A program made the position numbers and the translations under genes. This document shows, in pieces, positions 45,561 through 56,474 of a stretch of 64,000 nt of DNA (positions within the stretch are counted from its first letter, which is position 1; every line of letters starts with the position of its first letter). The notes below the pieces were generated by a model, which made no database searches, was not told the DNA's origin, and was given only the letters and a program-made list of their open reading frames with translations. Source of the stretch: Thozetella sp. PMI_491 (taxonomy: Eukaryota > Ascomycota > Sordariomycetes > Chaetosphaeriales > Chaetosphaeriaceae); assembly GCA_021432635.1 (NCBI GenBank), contig MU270082.1, positions 253,831-317,830 on the forward strand, written 5' to 3'.

Positions 45561-48503
45561 ATGAGGATAGGATGCTTGCAGGTGGGTTCTGTGGCGCTTA
45601 AACCCGCCTCTCCGCAGCGTTACCGCCGAGCGAGATTCCAGGGCGCGACACGGCCCTGCTATTCTGCATGGCAACGGCGACTCTGCTAATGAGGCGTATG
45701 GATGCTGACCTGGCTTTCACCAGTTCGCGGCGCAAGTTGGCGACGTCGATAACAATTTGGATCGGGCCGACGAGGTTCTGAGCAAGGCATCGCAGGATGA
45801 CCTCGACAGCTTGGACCTCATGGTCCTCCCCGAATTAGCTTTTACGGGTATGTACTGTTGGTTTCTTTCTGCGATATTGAACGAGGGAGTGGTAAATTGG
45901 GTATTTCTTGGCTGCTGCCAGGCAAGGCCATACCGAAACAAGCTTAGATGTCTACTATGATGGCCGGGGAAAGAACGCTTGTCTAATATCATAGTTACAG
46001 GGTACAACTTCAAGTCGCTCCAACACATCTTCCCCTTTCTAGAGCCGACAGGCTCCGGCATTAGCTCGCTATGGGCTCGAACGACGGCTCTCAAGTACAA
46101 CTGCCAACTCGCGGTCGGCTACCCCGAGAAAGTAGACGTTGCTGGACAATGGCCGGCGTCACCCGAGTATTACAACTCGGCGATCATCGTCAACAATGAG
46201 GGTGAAACGGTAGCCAACTACAGGAAGCATTTCTTGTACTATACCGACGAAACCTGGGCTCTTGAAGGGCGGAGCGGGTTCTTCGCCCAGAAGATCCCCG
46301 GCTTAGGCCGTACCGCGTTGGGCATTTGCATGGACATCAAGTTCGTTGAGGCGCTCTTTCGTATTCCCCGCCCCGGTTTCGCTGACACAAGTCTAGTCCT
46401 TACAGGTTTGAGGCACCGTGGAATGCATTCGAGTTTGGGTTCCACGTCTTAAAAGTGCAAGCCAATATTGTGATCGTGTCAATGGCATGGCTGAGCCGTG
46501 AAGAACCAGGCTTGTTCAGCCAACGCTCGGACGAACCTGACCTTGAGAGCTTGGTCTACTGGGTACAACGCCTCGAGCCGGTAATCGAGGCTAAAAAGGA
46601 AGACGAAGTCATCGTTGTCTTCTGCAACCGGGCCGGCACCGAAGATGACGCCGTATATTCAGGGACGAGCGCAGTTATTGGCGTAAGGAATGGGGAAGTG
46701 CTGGTATACGGGATGCTGGGCAGAGGAGTCGAAGAGCTTCTTGTCGTTGACACCGACGAGCAGCCATTCAGCAGACTGATCCAGTGTGTCGAGAGCGATG
46801 GTGTTCCTTCCGGAGCCCAGACGCCATACATCGTACCGCTTACCCCAACGGATCCCAAGCAAGGACAAAAACTTGACGCTGCCCCTCCAGCGGCGGCTAT
46901 CTCATCCTCTATGCGGTCGCCCGAAACACCAGTCGCAATGTCTCTATTCGACCAACAAATTATCCATGACGAAGCTTCAGTGTCGCCAGACCTCCCCAGG
47001 AACCCCCCTGCCTCTGGCATGGAACAAACGATCCCGTCCATCCAGGAGGAACGCATTCCTGAACCATCCTTTGATGATCTCATTACGCTGGAGACTCCCC
47101 CTCAGGCTAAACACACTACAAGAAAACCGAAACTAGTGATTTCGACACAGGAGAGTTCGGAATACAAGCAGAGCCCACATCCATGGCACAAGTCGACTAA
47201 CACGGTATTCGAAAGGAATACTGTAATCAACGCCGAGACCCTCTCACCCGCGGCGGCACTTGAGATCGACGGTTACAGTGCCATCTCGCTAGGGACTGAA
47301 AGTTCGACGACTCGTTACGATCCGGCACTGGTGCCTACTCCTGGGGAAGGGCCCAACTGGACCCCAATATCTCCGATCTCACCCTCCATTACCGGGAGCC
47401 AACTATCGATGTCATCCGCCCTCGCTGGCCTACGGACAGACGAGTCCTCGGCCCCGTCGATTGCCAGCATCATCCAGGCCGCCAAATGCCAGGATACCCA
47501 AGATGATACCTGGCTAGTAGATGGCGAACCTGACCCTGCCACGAACGAGGAGCAAGAAGTGAGGAGGGAGGCAAATATAGAAATGGTGGAGATCAAAGGT
47601 GATGGTGTCTCACCAATCGTGAGGGCCATGGCTCTACAGATGCAAGGATGGGCTGACGGCGACCTGGGGTGTCTGCCTCAGCAGACGCAGTCCCCAAAGT
47701 CTCAAAATGCAAGTCAGACTGGGGACGTCAGCCTCGACGGCGATCTGATCAGTTTCGACTTCGTCGAAGACAGACTTTCCTTGTCCCGAGATCCAACACC
47801 GATCGATCCTGCGCGCGAATTCGAGGATTGGTTCTCAAAACCTACCTCCTCTATCGACGGGCGCCGGCCGTCTAGCCATGGAGATGAAAGCTTGGGACAG
47901 AGAACTGGAGCAATAACGGGCCACACAAGGAGTCAGTCACTCACTGCACTTGAGCAGGCCGGCTATGGTCCGCTACGCACAGCTCCCGTGGTGGGTGTGC
48001 CCTATGGTGCGAACCCCTGCACGCACTCCCAATCGCATTCGCAACACCGCAATGAAACTACGTCGAAGGATGTACGTCGTAGTTTCAACGGGTCACGGAT
48101 TAGGAGGGTAAGCCGTGGGCGACAGCCCCAGAGGAGCCCAAGGCCCGCCAGTTATAGGTTATACAGTTCGGCGAGCAGTACAGTGTCGAAAGACTCGCGC
48201 GCGATTCTCGAATGTGTCACCCGAAGAGCCGCCTCGTGGGCAACGCTCCCTCCGCTGGGGAGTAGCACGACGGTGCTAGATGTTGCCCTCAGAAGTCGGT
48301 CTTTCTCGAGAGAGCGGCCTACCTGGGACGGCAACATTATGGTTAACAGTGAACTCGGTGCAACACAAAACTCACTGGACGAGCTAGCCTCTCAGAAAGT
48401 GGAAAGTGACGGCCGGTTGACACCAGGAGAAAGGAGAGAAACCCGACAGCCTTTGGCAGTACATGACCAATCCGGCAGCGGCGAAACTGACCTACTCGGG
48501 TGA
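45561..48503 (+). CDS. protein N-terminal amidase (Nta1-like), copy 2
   Basis: Exons 45561-45581, 45724-45847, 46001-46340 and 46406-48503 give 860 residues. Exon 1 is only seven codons (MRIGCLQ) and joins FAAQVGDVDNN exactly as copy 1 reads through. Triad: E44 in LPELAF, Lys in NYRKHFLYYTDETWALEG, Cys in GICMD. Relative to copy 1 it lacks three residues (NPY) after GICMDI, where it has its own intron with an unusual GTTCGT donor. The C-terminal ~560 residues are Ser/Pro/Glu-rich and unlike the copy 1 tail except for short pieces. The catalytic domain looks intact, so N-degron deamidation or a related amide substrate is likely; true specificity is not readable. Confidence 0.86.
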
Positions 48504-51397
48504 GGTACATTGCGAGACAGCAACGAAGCGCCGTGACTAGGGCAAAGCGTACTGCAAACTGTGACAGGAGATCGGACAACTGTGGGGGAGGATACGACAG
48601 GAATGCGGCGAGGCTCTCGGTGTGAAGCACGAATACCCAGGGCGGGAGCATTGATTTGACAGGCGCCTTTGGCAGTGTCTCTAAGAGGCACTAAAGGATC
48701 GCGGCGGGACATCAACTAGTAGGATTTGTGATTTTGTCACTAGGGGCATCGTGTATTCTGTATTTGTGTGAAAGGACGGCGGTTATGCACGTCATCGGCG
48801 CCTAGAGGGAGAGAGTTTCTGGAGGTGACGGGATTCCTTCGCATCTTCAGCTGCGCAGCCTGAGATGCAATTAACGTCGTCCTCTGGGCCACCAACGCGC
48901 ACTACATGGCATCATTTATGTTTCTCTCGGCTATTTGTCACCTCTCGTGCCGGTCTCAAGGCGTCGCTAGACACATGTGTAACTACCGTGATGGGGCTAA
49001 AGTACGGACAAGTTACACCAGATATCGTCATGCCGTCAGCAGCGGTACTACCCAATGTAGGTAATAATAGTGGCAGGCCAGGGTTTTGTGGCTAGACACA
49101 CACAGCCAAAGCTGAAATTGAGACCTTGAAAACGAACCGAGTCTCGCATGTCTGTATCATCTAACAGTGCGCTTTGGAGCATCGACGCTTACTCTGGGCT
49201 GAAGACTACGTACGGCCTCGAAAAGCAGCACACTCTCGCATCTACGCTTGTTCGACCAATAACCGCCGATGGTTATGTACTCACTTGGACTTATAAGCCA
49301 GTGTGTAGGTAGGCTTTATGGCAGGCTGAGATGAAGCAGGTCTGGGTGGTCTATGCAGGGGGAGTCAGCAGTTCCCAAATCCGTCGCCTTTACATTAGAA
49401 TAGGTATACATTTAATTAATTGAACACCGGATGCTACACGAAACCCCATCATCTTATCACTTGGTATCAAGCAGCAGTATACATGTTTGTCGAGATGGTA
49501 CCATACCTGCATCTGATGATTCTGGGCAGTTCCCTGCCCTCATCTCGTGGCGCCCGTCAAACAAATTCACCCGAGATTTGTGGCATGGAAGACCCGAGAG
49601 TCTGGATAGCAGCCGGGACGATTTGTTTTGTTTCGTCTCTGGGCTCTTAACCGAGAATGTAATGGCGTGGTTGCGGGCGGCTACAGGATGGACAAAGTGG
49701 TGATGTCGACAACCCTCTTTAGGCGAAATGGACAATGCATGTACGCGACTAGCCTGTGCGAATGGGAACACGCTGGCTCCGGGGGCGCGTCCGCGAACCC
49801 GGTATCCGAGCTTTTCAGGAGCCACGCGCTACGAGAAATGGATTCATTGACCCGGCGCCTCGCTCGCACGAATTTGAGTCTCCGAACGCAGCCGAGCTAG
49901 CAGGCCAGCAGCACATTAGGGAAACCTCGGACTTGATGATCAAGTGCTCTGTTGCGCGCAGGCAGCTACGATGCAGCTCCCTCCTTGAGCCACCTTCCTC
50001 CTCGTACGACAAATCTGCTGAGTCTGGCAAGCAGGAAGTGGCTGGCGATAGGCGATGGGCAAAGGTCACCGTTTTGCGCAACCACCGTCCATGGTGGCGG
50101 ACGTGCATGACGGTGAGAAATTGGGGGCTCTCGGGAGCGGGTTTGGGGGCGACCAAATCCATCTGGTGCCCGCTGTCCGGTCCAACAAGGCTCTCTGCGA
50201 CTGGTGGTAGGCGGTATCGAGCATCAGCCCTGCTGCTTTGGGTCAAATAACCCGCCACCGGGAGAAGAGGGGATCTCCCATCGTCGCCAATCACGGCGGC
50301 TGGGTCGTGTCTCTCGTGCCCCGCGAAGTCGAGGCAGTCCGGCGGGTGGTGTGAAGAGCGACCCGGGCTTGCAGGGGCGTGCGAGCCTCTCGGCAGGATC
50401 CCGCTCTTTCACTGGCCAATTGCCTGGTTGGCACATACAAGGATGCTGCATCCTGGAGGGCCGCCTTCCGGCCCTAATGGCCACCGGTTGGCCTGTTCTC
50501 GCGGGTCCAGGGAGCATGTGGCGGGAGGAGCAGCAAGGGCCCCTGGCCCTAGACTGTGCCCGCAGTTTGCTGTGATCCGCTCGTGTCCGCCCACGGCTCG
50601 GCAGTCCACCATTCATGCGGACGGGCGGCGAGCAGAGGAGGGGGGAAGGAGGGTCGAGGGCGAAAGCGTACAGCGTCCTTGCAGGCACGCACGCACACTG
50701 GAGGAAGGTAGATCAAGGCCGACCGATTTCGACCCCCAATCACACCCCAAGAGCGGAGGCAGGCCAGCGACAGGGTCCCATTCCGGGGCCGACCGTCGGT
50801 CGCTCTGCGCTCGACTGGGTTGGCTGGTGACTTGGCAAGCAAGCGGCCGCTCGCCATCACACACAACTGACTGCTCGGTTGCTGCGAGTGAGAGCTCCAT
50901 CACGCAGGTTCTTCTTTCCCACCCAACACCCTCATCACGCCCGCGAAGTCCTCCCCCCCCCCCTTCCCCTTCTTCCCCCCCTTTGTCACTGCGGGCGGTT
51001 CGAACCACTTCCCTGCAGGAAGAAAGAAGCTTGACTTGTGCGGCGCTTATACCAGACGCCTGGGATCATTATCGGACCCGCTCAGCTCTCTTTTATATCC
51101 CCACCTTCCCCTGCGGTCGCCACTGCCCTCGTCCGGTGGTACAGAAGGAATCAGAACGAGCAAGTGAAGAACCCAACCGACCACTCTCGCTATGTCGCAC
51201 AGAGCATCCATGTGGCGGCTGTAAGACTCGAAAGCCTGTCTCGCCCACGTTTACCCCAGACCCCGCCTTTCAAAAGATCGCTCCTGGACGGCCTGCAACT
51301 TGCCAGACCGACAACTCGCGCCTCCCCTTTCCAGCGGGCGAAACAACAAGGATACTAAGAAATTGAACAGCCGGGCGCCTGCCTCGGCGGATCGGTC
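48504..51397. other. long gene-poor region with C/T-rich leader
   Basis: 2.9 kb. Frames at 49756-50250 (+) and 50294-49815 (-) compete and lack motifs. The 312-codon frame at 50428-51366 (+) is low-complexity and ends just before the next gene, in its C/T-rich leader (C-runs near 50951-50981). A few A/T-rich words lie at 49400-49425. Confidence 0.5.
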
Positions 51398-53037
51398 ATG
51401 ATGCTGGGCCCGAAGCTTTCCCTCGTCGCGGCGGCGGGGCTGTTCGCAGCGCTATCGACGGCCATGCGAGTCGCACCGGGTTCGCCTTGCGACCAAAACT
51501 GCGGCAATGTTCTAGGGAACACAGCGGGAGACGAGATGGTGTGTAGCGAGAGCTCGTTCTCTTCTGCGCTCCCGCCCGTCTTCCAAACCTGTATCACCTG
51601 CGAGCAGGGAAGCGGATACTCGGGGCAAGGCCAGACGGACGTCCAGTGGTTACTTTGTGAGTATCCAGGCGCGCCAGCCACGGCCGCCGCGGCTACTTTT
51701 GCGATTTGGTTCGTGCTCGGCTAACCAACCATTCTACACCAAGACAACCTCCGGTTCGCCATCTCATATTGCATATTTGGAGTTCCCCAGAATACCCAGC
51801 ACCACGACAATCCATGCATTACAGGGTGAGGATGCTCTCTGCCACCCGCCCTCCGCTCTTGGGGTTCTGCTGCTGACGCCGCCTTAGCAATGCCTGCGGG
51901 CCGCTCCAGGCCTCGCTTGACTGGAACAACCTCAGTCAGACGACGGGCGCATACGACTACTGCAACAAGTGGGACGAAGCCCAAGTAACGAAGTGCTCTT
52001 TGTGTCTGACGGCTCTCGATGACGGCCACTACATAAACAACTACCTAACAGTGTTGGACGCCGCCTGCCAGCAAAAGCCTGCCGAGGGATCGACCGTCTC
52101 CGTCTCAGGGACCGTCTTCGACAAAAACCCGATTCACATCACCACGCCCACCCCCACGTTGGCTAGCATTCCTCCCCCCGATTTTGGTCCAGTGTCGCTA
52201 GGCGCACGGGTCGGGATCGCCTTCGGAGCCATCGCCTTTATCCTTGCCATCCTTGGCTTCTGCATCGTCATGAACGGCAAGCGGAAGCGACGGGCCTTTC
52301 TCCGCGAGCTCGAGAAGAAGCACGCCGGCCAGGGTTGGCCCCACCCCAGCGAGCGGTACGGCGGCCACGCCCAAGGCGACATGTTTGAGACGCCAGTCAG
52401 CCAGCGGCCTCTGCGCGGATGGGATGAGAGCCCCGTGAGTGCTGCCACCAGCACCGGCACGCCGCTGCCACGTTACTTCAGCCCATACTCGAGCCAGTTC
52501 AACAGCCCCGTCAGCGCCTCGGAGGGCGGGCCGAGCCACGCCAACTGGCCCACGCTTGGCGCCCACAAGCTGGACCACGTCAGCGAGGAGCATCTCACGC
52601 CTCACGGCCAGTCGCCGCCCCCGGCCTTCACACAGTGGCCGAGCGCGACGCAGGAGAAGCTGATGCAGCAGATGCAGATGCAGCACGACCAGCATACACA
52701 GCGACAACAAGAGATCGCCATCGGGCTCGCGCTCGGCGGCGACGAGGCCAGCCTCCGCTCCAAAGGTTCAAGCCAACAGCTGCAGTCAGAGCCCGAATAC
52801 GAGAGGAGCCCCAAGAAGGGCAAGAACAGGGACGAGTCATACGAGCTTCAAGAGAGCCCGTATAGCGGTGGCGGCAGCATTAGCAGCCGCACCCGTGTAC
52901 CGACAGAACCCCACGCGCCGGTGCTACACCACCCTGGTTACGGGCGCCAGTATTCCCCGCCGTCTCGGCCGGGGACGGGGTCGAATGTCTACGGCGGGCT
53001 TACTGAGGAAGATGCGAGGAGGGGACATGCGGTATGA
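51398..53037 (+). CDS. type I membrane protein with Cys-rich ectodomain (LPXTG/Wsc-like layout)
   Basis: Exons 51398-51656, 51744-51825 and 51888-53037 give 496 residues. A signal peptide (MMLGPKLSLVAAAGLFAALS) leads into an ectodomain of about 190 residues with roughly a dozen cysteines in pairs (CDQNCGNVLG, CITCEQGSG, NACGPL, CSLCLTALDD). One membrane helix follows (VGIAFGAIAFILAILGFCIV, about residue 215), then KRKRR and a ~260-residue disordered cytosolic tail with a Gln/Met-rich part (EKLMQQMQMQHDQHTQRQQE). In related fungi this layout is often annotated as LPXTG-motif or cell-wall-sensor-like; no catalytic domain is present. Intron 1 has a CTAAC branch and an AAG acceptor. Function unknown. 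Confidence 0.82.
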
Positions 53038-53872
53038 GATCGCAGCTTAGCGAGAGATTTGTCGTGGGCAGGCGTGGCCTACGTCTGCTTGGGACACCCT
53101 GCATTTCCTTTCGTTAGCCTGGCGTTTTAAGGTTGGAAGGAGGGGGATATACCTGTGCATGGAAGTGCCGGCCTTTATGATAATGGGCCTCGGGAGTGCC
53201 AGAGGGCTTGGGAGAGGATTATATAGGTGTCCATGGTGTACACAACTCTGCCACGACTATTGGATCTACAGGCTCGGGAGTCGTCCGAGTGAGAGCTCGC
53301 TACGGGCTTTCGACTTACTTCCACAAAGTAGTTAATATATACCTTAGGTAATCGAACTGAGATATCAGCGTCTTTCTCTTGTTCGCGGGCAGGCTTCGCA
53401 CGTGCCTAATAGTGGGGAGGGACGTTATTGTTCCTATTGTTGTTCTTAGATCATGAATAAGACCTGGATGCGATTAGTGCACGGACCAATCTGAATGGTC
53501 ACGATAGTGACAACGCCGCATTTTTGAGTATTCGGACAGTGAGGGCTAATCTATATCCGTACTAGTGGCGTCCCTCAATTTTGATCTCTCCCCACCATTG
53601 AGCTTCCAAATTTTTTTGAACCGAGCTTTACCACTGCGAGCTTCTGAATTTTTTCTCGTGCTCTCCGGGAAGAATTGCAGCACACCTCGACCACACCCAC
53701 CAAGACTTCGCGTCGGGATCAATCGCCGGCCCAAAGTTCGTCTTTATTATCTCTAACTGTTGCCCCGCCGTCTTTCTCTCACTACTCTCGCAACGCCCGA
53801 GCTTCTCGACCGTTTTGTCTGCGTGAACCTGTCACAACCCTGCAACTCGCCGCCCCGAGTCCCGCCGCCGAC
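53038..53872. other. intergenic, CBF5 promoter
   Basis: About 835 bp. The right half carries two A/T tracts annotated as RRPE-like and a C/T-rich leader before the CBF5 ATG. Confidence 0.55.
53608..53655. promoter_or_regulatory. pair of RRPE-like A/T tracts upstream of CBF5
   Basis: AAATTTTTTT at 53608-53617 and GAATTTTTTC at 53646-53655 lie 215-265 bp before the ATG. They resemble the rRNA-processing element typical of ribosome-biogenesis promoters. Confidence 0.4.
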
Positions 53873-55691
53873 ATGTCGACCGCTCTCGACTCGGCTGCCG
53901 GCCCCCAGCCGGGAGCCAGCGACTTCGTGAACGAGGATCTCCAAGTCGCCCTGACTGCCAAGGAGAAGGCCAAGCTGCGCAAGATTGCTTACCAGCAGGC
54001 TAACAGCCTGCTGTTTGACATGGAGAAGTGTTGGTCCCCCTCTGTGCCCTTTTGCTCTTCCTTGCTGCTCTGGTTTTGAGGCTGACTTGTTCCTCAGTCA
54101 CTGTCATTGACAATGACTGGCAACCTACTTCCCGTGGCTACAACCCCAGCAGCCGTCCCATTCGCGACTACATTAGCAGTGGCGTCGTGAACCTCGACAA
54201 ACCCGCCAATCCATCCTCTCACGAAGTCGTCTCTTGGGCCAAGCGCCTTCTCAAGTCTGAAAAGACCGGCCACAGTGGAACCCTGGACCCCAAAGTCACG
54301 GGCTGCCTGATTGTCTGGTAAGAAACTGCTAAGCACCATCTGCCTCCCTCCCGCCTCAAAAGCAAGCATTTGCTCACCTTGCCTGTAGCATCGACCGTGC
54401 CACTCGTCTTGTCAAATCCCAGCAAGGTGCCGGAAAGGAGTATGTTTGCGTCATCCGTTTTCACGACAAGGTTCCCGGCGGCATGGTCGCTTTTGCCCAG
54501 GCCCTGGAACTTCTCACCGGTGCCCTATTCCAACGACCCCCACTGATCTCTGCCGTCAAGCGTCAGCTTCGTATCCGCACTATCTACGAAACTAAACTTT
54601 GGGAGTTCGATGACGAGCGCCACCTCGGTGTTTTCTGGGTGTCGTGCGAAGCGGGCACCTACATTCGTACCCTCTGTGTTCACCTTGGTGAGTCTGCCAT
54701 CATGTTTTTTCGTCTTGCGACCTTGGCTTGCTGAGCCTAAAATTAACAACCATGCTCTTAGGCCTTATTCTCGGAGTCGGCGCTCACATGCAGGAGCTCC
54801 GTCGTGTTCGCAGCGGTGCCGTTGAAGAGACCGATGACAACTTTGTCACCCTCCATGACCTTAACGATGCCGTCTTCAAGCTCGAGTCTCGCGGCGACGA
54901 GAGCATGATCCGCGAAGTCATCCAGCCACTTGAGTCACTACTGTTTGGCTACAAGCGAATCATCGTCAAAGATTCCGCCGTTGCCTCTATCTGCCACGGT
55001 GCTACCCTCATGTCTGTCGGCGTTGCTCAAGCTGGTAAGTCCCTAGCGTTTCCCATGGCCAATCAATAGATCTGAAGGCTGACAATGGAGCAGAGAGTGA
55101 CATCGATGCCAACGAAGAGGTTGTTCTCGTCACCATGAAGGGAGAGGCAGTGGCTATTGCCATTTCGAAGACCTCCACCCGTAACATGAAAAGCATGACC
55201 CACGGCGAAGTTGCCAAGGTGAAGCGTTGGTATGTTGATCTCGCCTGATTTACTCCTCCCATCCTTATTAACCAATCACCTTCAGCATCATGGAGCGTAG
55301 CCTGTACGAAAAGCAGTGGGGCACTGGCCCGAAGGCTCTGGAAAAGAAGCAGCTCAAGGCCTCTGGCCAGCTCGACAAGTACGGTCGTACTAACGAGAAG
55401 ACTCCTGCCGACTGGCGCCAGAACTATGTTGACTACTCGGCCGCCACTACAACTCCCGCCACCTCTACTGCAGTCCCCAGTTCTGCTCCGCCGGCAGCCC
55501 CTGTTCCCGCACCTCAGCCTGCAGATGATGAAGACAAGGCCGAATCCGTTTCGGAGACCCCTGAAAAGAAGCGGAAGCACCGTGACGAGACTGCCGAGGA
55601 GAAGGCAGAGCGCAAGCGCCTCAAGAAGGAGAAGAAGGAAAAGAAGGAGAAGAAGCGCGAGGCCAAAGCTGCCAAAGAGGCGGACAACTAG
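53873..55691 (+). CDS. cbf5: divergent Cbf5/dyskerin-type H/ACA pseudouridine synthase
   Basis: Six exons (53873-54029, 54098-54317, 54389-54687, 54762-55034, 55094-55229, 55286-55691) give 496 residues. The TruB core is intact: [16 protein letters not shown], catalytic D116 in [53 protein letters not shown] and [16 protein letters not shown]. The lysine-rich tail ([18 protein letters not shown]) is nucleolar-like. Cbf5 uses H/ACA guides to modify rRNA. Two regions depart from all Cbf5 sequences I know: the block before NLDKP lacks the WPLLLKNYDKLLVRT motif, and the PUA part reads [18 protein letters not shown] instead of CYGAKLMIPGLLRFE. The first donor is GTTGGT, weak. It may be a paralogue rather than the main Cbf5. 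Confidence 0.85.
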
Positions 55692-56474
55692 ATCCTCCTC
55701 GCTTCTCCTGCATCTTGCTTGCTTCGACAACGAACTTGAGCTAATGAGCTCCTCCCCAACCTCCCGGGTTCTTTCACGGTAATAGCGGCCGCCTAGCACG
55801 CTGTCTGCCCCATTCGTATCCTCTGAGGGGGTTGACAGGTGGGTGACATTGTCCTCAGGCAGTCGCCTTGAGTGATAACCCACCATACAGACAGGAACCC
55901 GAGTATTTTGTCACAGGCGATCGAAGGGCATGGCAGTTTGCCTCGTTGAAGTTGTCACCCGTCAGCACGAACCAGCGGGTCCCATCCGCTTATCCTGCTG
56001 CCGATCCTCCCTCAAGGTGGTCTGGTCACAACCTGCCTATTCGACTTGATTTTTTTTGGCGCATCTGGCTGAGGGGAACAAGGCGTAGGGTTACTAAAAA
56101 GAAGGCGTTGCTGGAGGACATCCTGTTTGATGAGACCATCATCTTAGGCCTGTGGGTCAACCCATTGTCCTTGTGCTTGTGCTCTAGCATAGAACCCGAA
56201 TTAAATATAGCCGATACCAAGAAGTACTCTGTTTTAAGCGGTGACAGTGTCAACTAACTAAGGTACTAGCAGTGCGACCAGCCCAAAGAATGACGGGCGA
56301 GCAACGCACGCGGCAGCCAGTGGGGGTGTAGCAGAATAACTCCACGGTAGGAAAGAAAGAACCTGTGCTCTCAAATGACCATCTCCCTGCGCCACCACTG
56401 GCGGTAATATGCCAACTGGGGCAGACCTATCACGCCTCAACGTTTGACTAGGCACAGTCTCGGCTCATCTTGCA
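55692..56474. other. intergenic between convergent genes
   Basis: 3' flanks of CBF5 and the WSC gene. A 129-codon frame at 55868-56257 (+) has no support. Confidence 0.5.

Noticed and set aside
50990-51010. GGTTCGAACC, a possible tRNA B box
   Set aside because: No A box or cloverleaf could be built around it. No tRNA was found elsewhere by eye.
50428-51366. 312-codon open frame (+) just before the 51398 gene
   Set aside because: It is low-complexity (Pro/Ser/Arg), spans the C/T-rich leader of the next gene, competes with other frames and has no domain.
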